From positions 1-39,395 of IMG/VR virus record IMGVR_UViG_3300048672_000578: DNA of 39,395 bases, one strand, 5' to 3'. The notes under the pieces are model-generated. The model did not search any database, was not told the origin of the DNA, and saw only the letters and a program-made list of their open reading frames with translations. This stretch comes from a virus. Numbering within the stretch: position 1 is the first letter of the stretch; every line of letters starts with the position of its first letter. Shown here piece after piece: positions 26,929 to 34,900 of the stretch. Position numbers and translations under genes: made by a program.

Positions 26929-29181
26929 CTATATTGCTTCTCCAATATTAGATATAAAGTTTTTGTTATAGTTTCTTTCAAAAAATTTATCTTGTGATAA
27001 TTTCTTAATTTGTTTATGTTGATTTTCTATTGCAGAGTTTGTTCTTTTAACTCTATCTTCTCTTAAAAGAAATAACATACCTGCGGCAGATACACGGTCA
27101 AAGTTACCATCACTATTCCAAGCAACACATTCTTCAAGATAAGGTATACTTCTAACATGATGTAATTTTAAACTCATATCTTCTTCGTCACCTTCATTAT
27201 ATCTTGTAAGCATATATTGTGCTTGTAACAATCTACCCCATTTGTTTATTTCTTTATTAGCATGTGTACCTTTAGCTTTATTACCGTATAAATTGGTTGC
27301 TTTAACCATATCCATATCTTTAAGTATTTGAGGTACATCACATAAATAATGTAAACAATTTCTTGCATCAAAATAACTAAATAAACCTTTTAAGTTACTT
27401 TCATAGTTAGCTTCTGCATTATAAAACTTTAACATTCTTAATGCAGTTTCATACGCATCATTTGCTAATCTTGGTCTACCAGTATATTCTGCAACTATTC
27501 TATCTGTAAATGTATCCATTACAAATATACTAAATAATGATGTTCCTGTATCTGCATCAATAGGGTCAATACCTGCAATATATCTACCACGTTGTATTTC
27601 ACCATTTGCATTTTTCTTAGGCATTTCAAATATTTCTAAACAACCTGTACGATCTGTATCTGAACTATCATATGCTCTAAGTGGATATTTATCACCTGTT
27701 GGTCGCCAATCAACATCACCATTTTCAGTATAAACTAATTCTCCAATATAATGTTCTGCTAAAAATGATTCTTTTTTAGGACCAATACTTTCAAGATAAT
27801 CTTTTATATCTGCAACAGGAAATACTGTTCCTTCAGTACGCATAATAGCTTCCTGTGGAGTAATAGGCTCCTCTGCTTTCTTTTGAGTAATAGCTCTAGC
27901 ATCAGATGAATTATATTTTACCTCATGTCTATCTAAAAGAATTTGAATTAATGCTTTTATTATGTCTGGTTCACCTGTAGATAAATCATAACATTCATTA
28001 CGATTTAAGTAAGCACCCCAAAAGAAACCACATTCTAAATCACCATTAGCTCCTTTATCATAAACATTTGGTATTCCATATATGTTAAATGCTCCTGGTT
28101 TATAAAATAGTTTTTCAGAACCTTCAAATGAAGCTCCTTCAGTACCACCTGTTCCACCTGCTAACATAAATCCAAATGCTACATCACCATCTTCCACAGC
28201 TTTTCTATTTACGTTCCATGCTTTTTCAAGGTTAGGAAATAATCCATCTTCTTCATAATGAATATATGGACCACGAATACCCCTTGCTTTATCAGGGTTA
28301 TCTTTTAAAGATATACATTTAACAGATGATAATAAGCCTTTACGTGAACCATATTCATCTTTATAACCTAACTGTACATACATCTCTTTTGTTGCATCTA
28401 CAGTACGCATACGAGGTAATGGAGTATGTTCTGCTATCCAGTCTAAGTTATCTAATATTTTACCCCATATTCCACTATCTCCAGATAAGAATGTTTTTTC
28501 AGAAGCGAGGTGGTGATTAATATTACCAGTACCTCTAAATACAAACATATTTCTAGGTGACTCTGAAGCATTCTTAAAACTAAATCCAATACCACGAGTT
28601 TTTAATACTTTACCATGTTTACCATTACGTTTAGCTTGAGCTGTATAATGAAAATATAAATAATCACCTAACCAAGGTTTAGCAAACTTACGTACACGTT
28701 CTCCTTGTGATTTACCACCTTTACCACCTGTAGCAACTGTATCAACTAACCATATTGGACTATAGTTCCAATAAAAATATAATTCACCAGGAATCCATTC
28801 TCCATCAGATTCACGAACCATACCATGTTTCCATCGTCTAAGTTCTTCTTTCCAAAATTCAGCATATTCAGATTTAGGATTACTATTAGGTGGTAAATTA
28901 GTATATCGTTTATTCTTTTCAAAAAAGATAGCTCTTTCTCTAAAGTAATCTACATCTTCTAATATATGTGGATTAGTAACATCTACAATGATTCTACCAT
29001 CATTATATAACTCTGTATGTTTAGGTCTATTTTTAGCAAATCCACGTATGTGTTCAGGTGCAATAAGATTCTTAATAAACTTTACAGTTGATATATATTC
29101 AATTAAATTTTCATATACTTCTCTAGGTAATTCTTTTTTTAGTTCATCTGTTATTGGAGATTGATATTTATTTAATTCCAT
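26929..29181 (-). CDS. terL: Terminase large subunit (packaging ATPase-nuclease)
   Basis: 750 residues. The ATPase domain has a deviant P-loop-like segment KTRGIGFSFK (residues 194-203) and a Walker B-like YIHYEEDG (306-313). The RNase H-like nuclease domain begins with AGIDPIDADTG (about 536-546), whose first Asp fits metal-binding motif I. Overall pattern (NYSPIWLVDTVATGGK, RGIRGPYIHYEEDG) is the crAss-like TerL that pumps and cuts DNA during packaging. The start overlaps the end of the GroEL-like gene by 10 nt, implying coupled translation. Confidence 0.92.
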   Translation of the reverse strand: MELNKYQSPITDELKKELPREVYENLIEYISTVKFIKNLIAPEHIRGFAKNRPKHTELYNDGRIIVDVTNPHILEDVDYFRERAIFFEKNKRYTNLPPNSNPKSEYAEFWKEELRRWKHGMVRESDGEWIPGELYFYWNYSPIWLVDTVATGGKGGKSQGERVRKFAKPWLGDYLYFHYTAQAKRNGKHGKVLKTRGIGFSFKNASESPRNMFVFRGTGNINHHLASEKTFLSGDSGIWGKILDNLDWIAEHTPLPRMRTVDATKEMYVQLGYKDEYGSRKGLLSSVKCISLKDNPDKARGIRGPYIHYEEDGLFPNLEKAWNVNRKAVEDGDVAFGFMLAGGTGGTEGASFEGSEKLFYKPGAFNIYGIPNVYDKGANGDLECGFFWGAYLNRNECYDLSTGEPDIIKALIQILLDRHEVKYNSSDARAITQKKAEEPITPQEAIMRTEGTVFPVADIKDYLESIGPKKESFLAEHYIGELVYTENGDVDWRPTGDKYPLRAYDSSDTDRTGCLEIFEMPKKNANGEIQRGRYIAGIDPIDADTGTSLFSIFVMDTFTDRIVAEYTGRPRLANDAYETALRMLKFYNAEANYESNLKGLFSYFDARNCLHYLCDVPQILKDMDMVKATNLYGNKAKGTHANKEINKWGRLLQAQYMLTRYNEGDEEDMSLKLHHVRSIPYLEECVAWNSDGNFDRVSAAGMLFLLREDRVKRTNSAIENQHKQIKKLSQDKFFERNYNKNFISNIGEAI

Positions 29182-30644
29182 TTATCTTTATTTAAAACAA
29201 TACAGTCTGTAGATAAAACAGTTTTAGCTATAGATACAGCATTTTCTAATGCACATCTTGTTACTTTAAGTGGGTCTATAATATTTTTATCAAACATATT
29301 TTTTTTAATTTCATACCCTATAATATCTTCAGGATAAATTATTTTATATGGTTGTAATATAGAATAAAGTAATTTAGCTTCAATTGTTTCTGGTTCTTTT
29401 TTAATATTAGACCATGCTTTTGTTAAAGCAACTCCACCACCTTCAACAATACCTTCTTCTAATGCACAAGCTACAGCTTTAACTGCATCATCATATCTAT
29501 CATACTTTTCTTTAACTTCAATCTCTGAACCTCCACCTACTTTAATAAGTGCAACTTTAGCTGTTAAATTTTCAATACGTTTATTAATTATTTCAACATC
29601 GTGTTTTGTAAGTTCTTTAGATTTAGACAGTTCTGTAAGATTTTCTATAATATCAGCAACATCTACATCATCATGTTTGATAAGTAATGAATTATTTTTA
29701 GTTATCTTACATGATTGTAAATTACCAAATACACCTGTATGAATTGTTTTAATATTTGTAACAATAATAGAACCTGTAAAATCAGATAAATCTCTTAAGA
29801 AATCTTTTCTAACTGGACCAAATCCTGGAGTTTTAATTACACAAAGTTGAATATTACCACTTAGAACATTAGATTCTAATTTACGTAATTCTTTTTCAGT
29901 TATATCTTCTACAATAATTAATAATGGTTTTCCTGATTGAGCAAATGTATTAAGTACATTTTGCATTGGAACTAAATCTTCTATTTTACCATCTATTAAT
30001 AATACAGACGGTTTATCAAAAACACATTCACCTTTTTTAAGATTATTTACAAAGTGTTTAGAAAAATAAGATACATCTAATTGCATACCATTAATTAATT
30101 CTACACTATCTTTTTGATTAGTAGATTCTTCAACTTTAATTATATTAGAAAAGTTATAAGCCTGTTGAATAATATCCCCAATCTGTATATCATTATTAGC
30201 AGATATACTAGCAACATATTTAATGTCTTCACGTTTTAATTCCTTTGAATTAAGTTTTAATTGTTCAATTACTTTTGGTATAATTTCATCAAATGCTTTA
30301 TTGATTTCATTTGAATCAAAATCTTTTAAATTTTGTATAAAAGCATTAGCTAATACAATAGCTGTTGTAGTTCCATCTCCAGCTAAATCAACTTGTAATT
30401 CAGCTACTTCTTTAACTAATTGTGCTCCTATATTCTCTATTGCATTTTTAAAATTTATTTCTCTTGCTACAGATACACCATCTTTTGTTATCTTATATTT
30501 ATCAAATGCAGTATTATCTGGTATAATAACTGTTTTACCATTTGGTCCCATAGTCTTAGCTACAGCATTACATAACTTTTGTATACCATTAAATAATAAA
30601 TCTCTAGCTTCTTTTTCAAAATATATTTCTTCCATATTATTCAT
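29172..30644 (-). CDS. groEL: GroEL-like chaperonin (phage Hsp60)
   Basis: 490 residues, clearly homologous to GroEL along the whole length. ATP-site motifs are intact: TMGPNGKTV (31-39), ITKDGVSVAREI with Asp55 (equivalent to Asp52), AGDGTTTA with Asp91 (Asp87), and Asp386 in YDDAV (Asp398, needed for hydrolysis). The apical domain has KPLLIIVEDI and KTPGFGPVRKDFLRDL, and EEGIVEGGGVAL closes the intermediate region. About 20 residues are missing before the DPLKVTR motif, and there is no Gly-Met tail. It overlaps the upstream gene by 8 nt and terL by 10 nt; a GroES-like gene is encoded upstream. Likely folds virion proteins. Confidence 0.93.
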   Translation of the reverse strand: MNNMEEIYFEKEARDLLFNGIQKLCNAVAKTMGPNGKTVIIPDNTAFDKYKITKDGVSVAREINFKNAIENIGAQLVKEVAELQVDLAGDGTTTAIVLANAFIQNLKDFDSNEINKAFDEIIPKVIEQLKLNSKELKREDIKYVASISANNDIQIGDIIQQAYNFSNIIKVEESTNQKDSVELINGMQLDVSYFSKHFVNNLKKGECVFDKPSVLLIDGKIEDLVPMQNVLNTFAQSGKPLLIIVEDITEKELRKLESNVLSGNIQLCVIKTPGFGPVRKDFLRDLSDFTGSIIVTNIKTIHTGVFGNLQSCKITKNNSLLIKHDDVDVADIIENLTELSKSKELTKHDVEIINKRIENLTAKVALIKVGGGSEIEVKEKYDRYDDAVKAVACALEEGIVEGGGVALTKAWSNIKKEPETIEAKLLYSILQPYKIIYPEDIIGYEIKKNMFDKNIIDPLKVTRCALENAVSIAKTVLSTDCIVLNKDKWN

Positions 30645-31203
30645 AATCTAATCCGTCTTCAAATAATCCAAAACTTCTAGCACCTTTAGTTTTACCTTCT
30701 AATTCTTTTTGTTCTGCTAATACTTCTTTATAAGCAGATTTCATATCTTTCATAATTGTAGGTACTGATTTTAAAGCACCTGTAATTGTAGCTAATGTGT
30801 TTACAACACTTCCATTAGCAGTTCGTTCTTGTAATAATTCATCAGTTGATTCTAAATAATTAGATATATCATCTGCTGCTTTTAAAGAAGATTTATATAG
30901 TTTAGCTATTGGGCTTATTGATTTAGATTTATAAAAATCAATTGCTGTTTGCATTATAGCATCTATTTTCCATTCAGGAGGTAATCCAATATCTTTAACT
31001 ATTTCTTTACATCTATCATCATCATTTGTAGTATAAATATAATCAGATCTAATATCTACATAATAATAAATAAATAATACTTCTTTAAATGCTGTTTCTT
31101 TATTACGATTTTTATCTCTTTTAAGAATTGCTTTAAAAGGCAACAGCCCCCAAGCTTCTTCTGAAACCTGTAGGCTGTAATCTTTCATTTCAAATAATTT
31201 CAT
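30637..31203 (-). CDS. Conserved protein upstream of chaperonin/terminase
   Basis: 188 residues. MKLFEMKDYSLQVSEEAWGL then PFKAILKRDKNRNKETAFKEV is a pattern I associate with a conserved crAss-like protein encoded upstream of the large terminase. The C-terminal half is helical (NYLESTDELLQERTANG and SAYKEVLAEQKELEGK). It overlaps the chaperonin start by 8 nt. Position makes it one candidate for the small terminase subunit, but no DNA-binding motif is clear, so I leave function open. Confidence 0.45.
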   Translation of the reverse strand: MKLFEMKDYSLQVSEEAWGLLPFKAILKRDKNRNKETAFKEVLFIYYYVDIRSDYIYTTNDDDRCKEIVKDIGLPPEWKIDAIMQTAIDFYKSKSISPIAKLYKSSLKAADDISNYLESTDELLQERTANGSVVNTLATITGALKSVPTIMKDMKSAYKEVLAEQKELEGKTKGARSFGLFEDGLDYE

Positions 31204-31391
31204 TATTTTTTAGTTTCAACTTCTTGTTCAACATCAGGTTGATCTTCTTTACAATGATTTGTATTTACAAATTGTATTACATTTTGTAATGCTTGTGCAA
31301 CTGTTGCTGAATCTTGTAAATTAAATACTCCTGCTTTTGATGAAGCATTTAATGCTTGTTCTAAAATTTTAATTGCTTGTTCTGTTTTCAT
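31203..31391 (-). CDS. Small helical protein
   Basis: 62 residues. The N-terminal two thirds form amphipathic helices (EQAIKILEQALNASSKAGVF and SATVAQALQNVIQFVNTN); the tail is acidic (EDQPDVEQEVE). It shares one base with the next gene and lies 1 nt after the GroES-like gene, so it is part of the chaperonin-terminase operon. No family is recognised. Confidence 0.5.
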   Translation of the reverse strand: MKTEQAIKILEQALNASSKAGVFNLQDSATVAQALQNVIQFVNTNHCKEDQPDVEQEVETKK

Positions 31392-31392
31392 A

Positions 31393-31758
31393 TTATCTAT
31401 TATCTTTTGCTTTAATTACTCTATCTTCTACAAATGCAAATCTTTGTCCGTTTACTTCAATTAAATCTAACTGAACCTCTCTAACTTCCTCATATTGATT
31501 GTTTGCTTCATATCCTTTTGGTTTCATTAATTTTTCAATATCAATCAATACTTTCTGTCCTATTTCAACACCATTTACCATTGGTCCTTTAGCAACTATA
31601 AATTGACAATCTGAAATCATATTATCAGATAATATTAAATTACCATCTGCTTCTAATGTGTTTAAAGTAATACATACTTTATTAAACATTGGTTCTAATG
31701 GAAACTTTCCCATTAAGTCTAAAACATCATCTTGTGTTAAATTTTTTTGTTCTCCCAT
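31393..31758 (-). CDS. groES: GroES-like co-chaperonin
   Basis: 121 residues. PMFNKVCITLNTLEADGNLILSD aligns with the GroES start (PLHDRVIVKR followed by the mobile loop GGIVLTG): the hydrophobic NLIL would be the GroEL-binding tripeptide region. VAKGPMVNGVEIGQKVLIDIEKL matches the GVGxxxxxGDxVxF strand pair, and the end (GQRFAFVEDRVIKAK) fits the last strand (EVLIMSESDIL). It is longer than GroES by about 20 residues, as are some phage co-chaperonins such as T4 gp31. The GroEL-like gene is two genes downstream in the same operon, strengthening the call. Confidence 0.78.
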   Translation of the reverse strand: MGEQKNLTQDDVLDLMGKFPLEPMFNKVCITLNTLEADGNLILSDNMISDCQFIVAKGPMVNGVEIGQKVLIDIEKLMKPKGYEANNQYEEVREVQLDLIEVNGQRFAFVEDRVIKAKDNR

Positions 31759-32027
31759 TTCTCTTTTAAATTATCTTTTTGTTTTTTTAACTTATTAAAT
31801 ATTCTATAGTTAGTATATAACTTACCTATATGAACATAAATAAAGTTAGTTTTTAATTTATTAAATTGTTCTTCTGTTTCAATATCATCTATCTCTAATG
31901 ATGATATTTTTTCTCTTGTAAATTTGTATGGAGATGTTACTATTTTCTTAATAACCTCATCTCTTAAATTGTATTTTAATCCTAATCTATGTATTAATAT
32001 TTTTATCTTATCATCATTACTTCTCAT
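31737..32027 (-). CDS. Conserved small basic helical protein
   Basis: 96 residues, strongly basic. KIKILIHRLGLKYNLRDEVIKKIV looks like a helix-turn-helix-like start, and KFTREKISSL with EEQFNKLKTNFIYVHIGKLY is a segment I have seen in small phage proteins near terminase genes. It overlaps the GroES-like gene by 22 nt and the upstream gene by 11 nt. DNA binding is plausible, and it is a possible small-terminase candidate; neither is shown. Confidence 0.45.
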   Translation of the reverse strand: MRSNDDKIKILIHRLGLKYNLRDEVIKKIVTSPYKFTREKISSLEIDDIETEEQFNKLKTNFIYVHIGKLYTNYRIFNKLKKQKDNLKEKWENKKI

Positions 32028-32415
32028 TATCTACTATATTAAAATTAAATACTACTTTAAAGTTTTTTGAATCAATACTTAATTCAGGAATAAATACAGG
32101 TGATATTTTACCATCTATAATTATTTTTTTCTTTCTAAGTGATGTTAATATATTTTGAAGAGAATTATCACTCAATCCTTTTTTAAATATATCATCTTCT
32201 TTAATTTTTAATTTAGTGTCATAATCAAATAATATTTTCCATAGTATTTTATCATTTGTTATTTCTTTTTTGTATAAAAAATGATAATATAAAAATAAAG
32301 CTAATACTTGTTGTTGTTGATTATTTAACTTATGAAACGATTTAGTAACATCTAACCATCTAAAAAATAAATCTTTTAGTTTAACATTCAAGTTAGCTAT
32401 TTTTATATTATTCAT
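32017..32415 (-). CDS. Putative winged-helix protein
   Basis: 132 residues. DDIFKKGLSDNSLQNILTSLRKKKIIIDGKISPVFIPEL has the recognition-helix plus wing pattern of a winged-helix domain in the second half (quoted from about residue 74, in part). The first half is helical (LNNQQQQVLALFLYYHFLYKK). It overlaps both neighbours by 8-11 nt. It could be a transcription factor or a small terminase subunit; the sequence does not decide. Confidence 0.45.
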   Translation of the reverse strand: MNNIKIANLNVKLKDLFFRWLDVTKSFHKLNNQQQQVLALFLYYHFLYKKEITNDKILWKILFDYDTKLKIKEDDIFKKGLSDNSLQNILTSLRKKKIIIDGKISPVFIPELSIDSKNFKVVFNFNIVDNEK

Positions 32416-32725
32416 CTTTTAATTTTAAATATTCTTTATATTTATAAATATTTTCAAACTCAACCATTTCATTAATTGAACCACAACGCATACATACATT
32501 GTTATCAATATCATCTGTTACAATATGTAAACTTTTACAATGTCTACAAGCAACTACTGGTTCTTCATCGTATTCTTTTGTTTTATCACTCATTATATTT
32601 ATTAATTTATTTTCTACATCATTTACATAACTAGTATCGAACACTGGAAAAGGAGCCATACTGTTGTAATATTTCATATGTTTAAGATACTTTTTTAAGT
32701 ATTCTATTATTAATTTGCTTTTCAT
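32408..32725 (-). CDS. Zinc-ribbon protein
   Basis: 105 residues with one clear zinc ribbon: CRHC (about residue 61) and CMRC (about residue 78) separated by a beta-rich stretch. The N-terminus is helical and basic, and the C-terminus is Lys/Tyr-rich (YKYKEYLKLKDE). Zinc ribbons of this type often bind nucleic acid or RNA polymerase. It overlaps the upstream gene by 44 nt, so the true start may be slightly later. Specific role unknown. Confidence 0.55.
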   Translation of the reverse strand: MKSKLIIEYLKKYLKHMKYYNSMAPFPVFDTSYVNDVENKLINIMSDKTKEYDEEPVVACRHCKSLHIVTDDIDNNVCMRCGSINEMVEFENIYKYKEYLKLKDE

Positions 32726-32900
32726 GTTTTATTGTTATCTCAGCATCCCATAGGTTGTTATTGGTTATTAATTTTACATCATATAAATATCCTGAATGTT
32801 TATTTCTAAAAGTATTTATATTTGTTATAATAATATCTACTTCATTTAATATTTCTTTTAAATGTTTATTTTGAATTTTGTAACAGTTATTTAATGTCAT
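32682..32900 (-). CDS. Small protein of unknown function
   Basis: 72 residues, basic, with a helical first half (KNKHLKEIL-type segment) and a beta-type second half (GYLYDVKLITNNNLWDAEITI). It overlaps both neighbours, so it lies in the same transcript. I see no recognisable motif; the call as a gene rests on frame continuity and tight packing. Confidence 0.45.
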   Translation of the reverse strand: MTLNNCYKIQNKHLKEILNEVDIIITNINTFRNKHSGYLYDVKLITNNNLWDAEITIKHEKQINNRILKKVS

Positions 32901-33180
32901 TATTTTCTTTATATTTATCCCATTCAGGTTTACTCATTAAATCAGGAAATCTTTCTCCTTTATTACAACTTTCATTTACATATAGTTTTCCAGGAACATC
33001 ACAACCACATACTTTACATTTACCTGCTTCCATACAGTCACTACATTTTAACATCCTGTAAGCTATTTGTTCTTTTATATGTTGTGGTTGTAATCCTAAG
33101 TTTCCTAAAAACATTTTAGAGTTACCTTCTAAAAAAGATTTAATATTATGTAAGTTGATCTGTGGTTTTTTCTTTTCCAT
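32887..33180 (-). CDS. Cys-rich metal-binding protein
   Basis: 97 residues from ATG at 33178-33180; an in-frame ATG at 33195 would add five residues and increase overlap with the upstream gene. CSDCMEAGKCKVCGC (about residues 45-60), followed by CNKGERFPDLMSKPEWDKY, is a compact Cys motif kept in small proteins of Bacteroidetes phages. It probably binds zinc or iron. Function is unknown. Confidence 0.6.
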   Translation of the reverse strand: MEKKKPQINLHNIKSFLEGNSKMFLGNLGLQPQHIKEQIAYRMLKCSDCMEAGKCKVCGCDVPGKLYVNESCNKGERFPDLMSKPEWDKYKENNDIK

Positions 33181-33412
33181 GATGTAATTTTCCAAGTACT
33201 AAAAACTTCTCCATTGAATCTAAATCTCTACCAATAATAGGATTTACATATGAATCAATGTTTTCTTCAGTGTATTCTAATGTAGGATCTAACTGTTTAG
33301 CTACTACATCCATTTGTTCTAATATATTATAAAAAGCTTTTACATGTGCTTTTGTTTTCTTTCTTTCTGCTAATTTAGCTTGTCTTTGTCCGTTCTTTAA
33401 ATAACTACTCAT
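33146..33412 (-). CDS. Small helical protein
   Basis: 88 residues. A basic N-terminus (GQRQAKLAERKKTKAHVK) is followed by helices with an acidic face. The stop lies 35-50 nt inside the next gene and the start overlaps the upstream stop by 1 nt. No family recognised; encoded with other small proteins likely made before or with the packaging genes. Confidence 0.45.
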   Translation of the reverse strand: MSSYLKNGQRQAKLAERKKTKAHVKAFYNILEQMDVVAKQLDPTLEYTEENIDSYVNPIIGRDLDSMEKFLVLGKLHHGKEKTTDQLT

Positions 33413-33714
33413 TATGGTTCTAATTTAGGGAATTTTAATACTTCTTTTTTATCTACAAATAATCCTTTATTTTCAAAGTTAACTAATTTGTTATATCTTT
33501 TTCTACTTATTACCACACAATCTATTTCCATTTCTACATCTGAAATATCATTATTAGGATAACCTTGTTTAGTTTTAACTAAATCTGTATGTTCTCTAAT
33601 ACAATCAAATAACATTGTTCTTTTAGCAAAATCTAAATTCTGTTGATTCATTGTTCCACTATTATTTAAATTAATAGCGTGTGTTTGTTTTTTATATAAA
33701 ATTATATCTTCCAT
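33412..33714 (-). CDS. Small protein of unknown function
   Basis: 100 residues, mixed alpha/beta. A short beta start (DIILYKKQTHAINL) is followed by a helical FAKRTMLFDCIREHTDLVKTK, then VEMEIDCVVISRKRYNKLV and a C-terminal strand. The FDCIREHTDL and RKRYNKLV pieces look like a small DNA- or protein-binding domain but match no family I can name. It overlaps both neighbours by 1 nt. Confidence 0.45.
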   Translation of the reverse strand: MEDIILYKKQTHAINLNNSGTMNQQNLDFAKRTMLFDCIREHTDLVKTKQGYPNNDISDVEMEIDCVVISRKRYNKLVNFENKGLFVDKKEVLKFPKLEP

Positions 33715-33980
33715 TAATTTATTCTTTTAATTATTAAATCATTATCATACATAGTAAAGTTTTCATCTAGAAATAATTGTTCTCTTATCTTAGTATTCTT
33801 ATCTGCTACATATATCTGTGCTGTAAGTACTTGTTTATCATTTCTAAATAACCCTACATTTATATCCAATAATCTATCATTACTTCTCCATTTATGAGTA
33901 TAGTAGTGATATAGATTAAATAAATCTTTTCTATTCTGTATTAAATCTCTTCTAATTGTATCGTGTATTTGTTCTATCAT
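33714..33980 (-). CDS. Small protein of unknown function
   Basis: 88 residues. The helical N-terminus (IHDTIRRDLIQNRKDLFNLY) is followed by a beta-rich C-terminus (VGLFRNDKQVLTAQIYVADK). Its ATG overlaps the stop of the 20-residue microprotein gene (ATGA), showing the run of coupled starts continues upstream. No recognised motif. Confidence 0.45.
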   Translation of the reverse strand: MIEQIHDTIRRDLIQNRKDLFNLYHYYTHKWRSNDRLLDINVGLFRNDKQVLTAQIYVADKNTKIREQLFLDENFTMYDNDLIIKRIN

Positions 33981-34039
33981 TTTCTTTTATCTGTTTGTTT
34001 TTTATAAAAATCTTCTATAAAATTAATATATTCTTCCAT
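33977..34039 (-). CDS. Microprotein, 20 residues
   Basis: A minus-strand frame from ATG 34037-34039 to TGA 33977-33979 encodes MEEYINFIEDFYKKQTDKRK. It fills the gap between two genes, starts 6 nt after the previous stop, and its stop overlaps the next start by 4 nt, the same coupling used by the accepted genes. That packing is the main support. Confidence 0.45.
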   Translation of the reverse strand: MEEYINFIEDFYKKQTDKRK

Positions 34040-34045
34040 TGTAAT

Positions 34046-34168
34046 TTAACCTATAAATAATTGTTCATATTTAAATTGTCTTATTTTTATCCATTCATTC
34101 CAACCACATTCTTCTTGAATCATATTAGCTGGTGGATTTTTACCGTTACTTCTTATATCTTCTTCCAT
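34046..34168 (-). CDS. Small protein, 40 residues
   Basis: A minus-strand frame from ATG 34166-34168 to TAA 34046-34048 encodes 40 residues, with ANMIQEECGWNEWIKIRQF in the middle. It overlaps the upstream gene by 23 nt and is followed 6 nt later by the 20-residue frame. Both share a MEEDI/MEEYI start. Supported by packing and by the Trp/Cys-containing, protein-like composition; function unknown. Confidence 0.45.
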   Translation of the reverse strand: MEEDIRSNGKNPPANMIQEECGWNEWIKIRQFKYEQLFIG

Positions 34169-34337
34169 CATTTACTGGATATAATGTATTATATGTTTTA
34201 AATAACATACTATTAAAACTATTAATATTAAAACCATCTTTAGTTATATAATCTGATTTAGATATTGTTGTATTATTTGGTAATATGATTTTATCCTTTA
34301 ACCAAATTATTTTTTTAAACCATTCTTGATATGTCAT
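34146..34337 (-). CDS. First gene of the minus-strand small-protein operon
   Basis: 63 residues, basic, with YQEWFKKIIWLKDKIILP at the start and several Tyr/Phe. It lies about 25 nt below the -7 box of the promoter at 34362-34393, so it is the first gene of the operon that runs through the small proteins toward the chaperonins. No family recognised. Confidence 0.5.
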   Translation of the reverse strand: MTYQEWFKKIIWLKDKIILPNNTTISKSDYITKDGFNINSFNSMLFKTYNTLYPVNDGRRYKK

Positions 34338-34361
34338 TATCTATTAATTTTAAATCTGGTA

Positions 34362-34393
34362 CAAAGATACAACATATTTTTGACATATCCTAA
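34362..34393 (-). promoter_or_regulatory. Promoter of the small-protein/chaperonin operon
   Basis: Minus-strand TTAG at 34390-34393 and TATCTTTG at 34362-34369, 20 nt apart. The -7 box is a full match and the -33 box has one mismatch. No copy of the conserved upstream element at the matching distance. Confidence 0.78.
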
Positions 34394-34404
34394 TAAAAAG
34401 TGAT

Positions 34405-34770
34405 TTATTTTTCATATTTTTTTAAATATTTTACAGCTTCATTTAATAAGTCAACACTATCTCTAAATTTTCCTAATGCTGTATTACAAGTATCACATAA
34501 TAAACCTCTAACATTTCCTGTAATATGACAATGATCTACAGATAATCTTCTTTTTGATTTATTTGGATGTTTACATATTTCACAACAATAATTTTGTTTT
34601 TCTAATAATTTATCATAATAATCTAATGTTATTCCGTATTTAGACATTAAATGTTTTTCTCTATAATTTTCAACAGAACATGGTGTACATACAGAAGCAT
34701 AATAACCATTTTTACGTTTATTAAAATAACTTGTTTCTTTTTCTTGTTTACAACAACTACAAATTCTCAT
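34405..34770 (-). CDS. Endonuclease VII family HNH nuclease
   Basis: 121 residues. CSCCKQEKETSYF with VCTPC forms one zinc-binding group; CCEICKHP and CDTCN form the second. LSVDHCHITGNVRGLLCDTCNTALG (quoted in two parts in families) carries the HNH-type catalytic His and is the signature of recombination endonuclease VII (T4 gp49, PF02945). The C-terminal LLNEAVKYLKKYEK is the usual helix. Members resolve branched DNA before packaging, but free-standing copies also act as mobile nucleases. It has its own promoter and stands alone between an ncRNA terminator and the next promoter. Confidence 0.88.
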   Translation of the reverse strand: MRICSCCKQEKETSYFNKRKNGYYASVCTPCSVENYREKHLMSKYGITLDYYDKLLEKQNYCCEICKHPNKSKRRLSVDHCHITGNVRGLLCDTCNTALGKFRDSVDLLNEAVKYLKKYEK

Positions 34771-34785
34771 ATCAATAATTTTTTA

Positions 34786-34816
34786 CAAATATACAAAATA
34801 TATTTTAATTATGCAA
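34786..34816 (-). promoter_or_regulatory. Promoter for endonuclease VII gene
   Basis: Minus-strand CTTG region at 34814-34817 and TATATTTG at 34786-34793, 20 nt apart. Full -7 match, partial -33 match. The start codon is 16 nt downstream of the -7 box. Confidence 0.75.
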
Positions 34817-34866
34817 GTTTTTTATCAATTATTTTTTAAAAAAAGTGAAAATAATTTAAAAGACAT

Positions 34867-34900
34867 AAAAAAACCCACTAAAACATAAGTTAAAGTGGGT
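34867..34900 (-). terminator. Terminator of the minus-strand ncRNA
   Basis: A perfect 7-bp stem on the minus strand (34894-34900 with 34073-like partner at 34873-34879) followed by seven Ts. It ends the noncoding transcript that begins near 35152. Confidence 0.88.

Noticed and set aside
30223-30651. 142-residue plus-strand frame opposite the chaperonin
   Set aside because: The minus strand encodes an unmistakable GroEL; the plus frame shows no conserved features.
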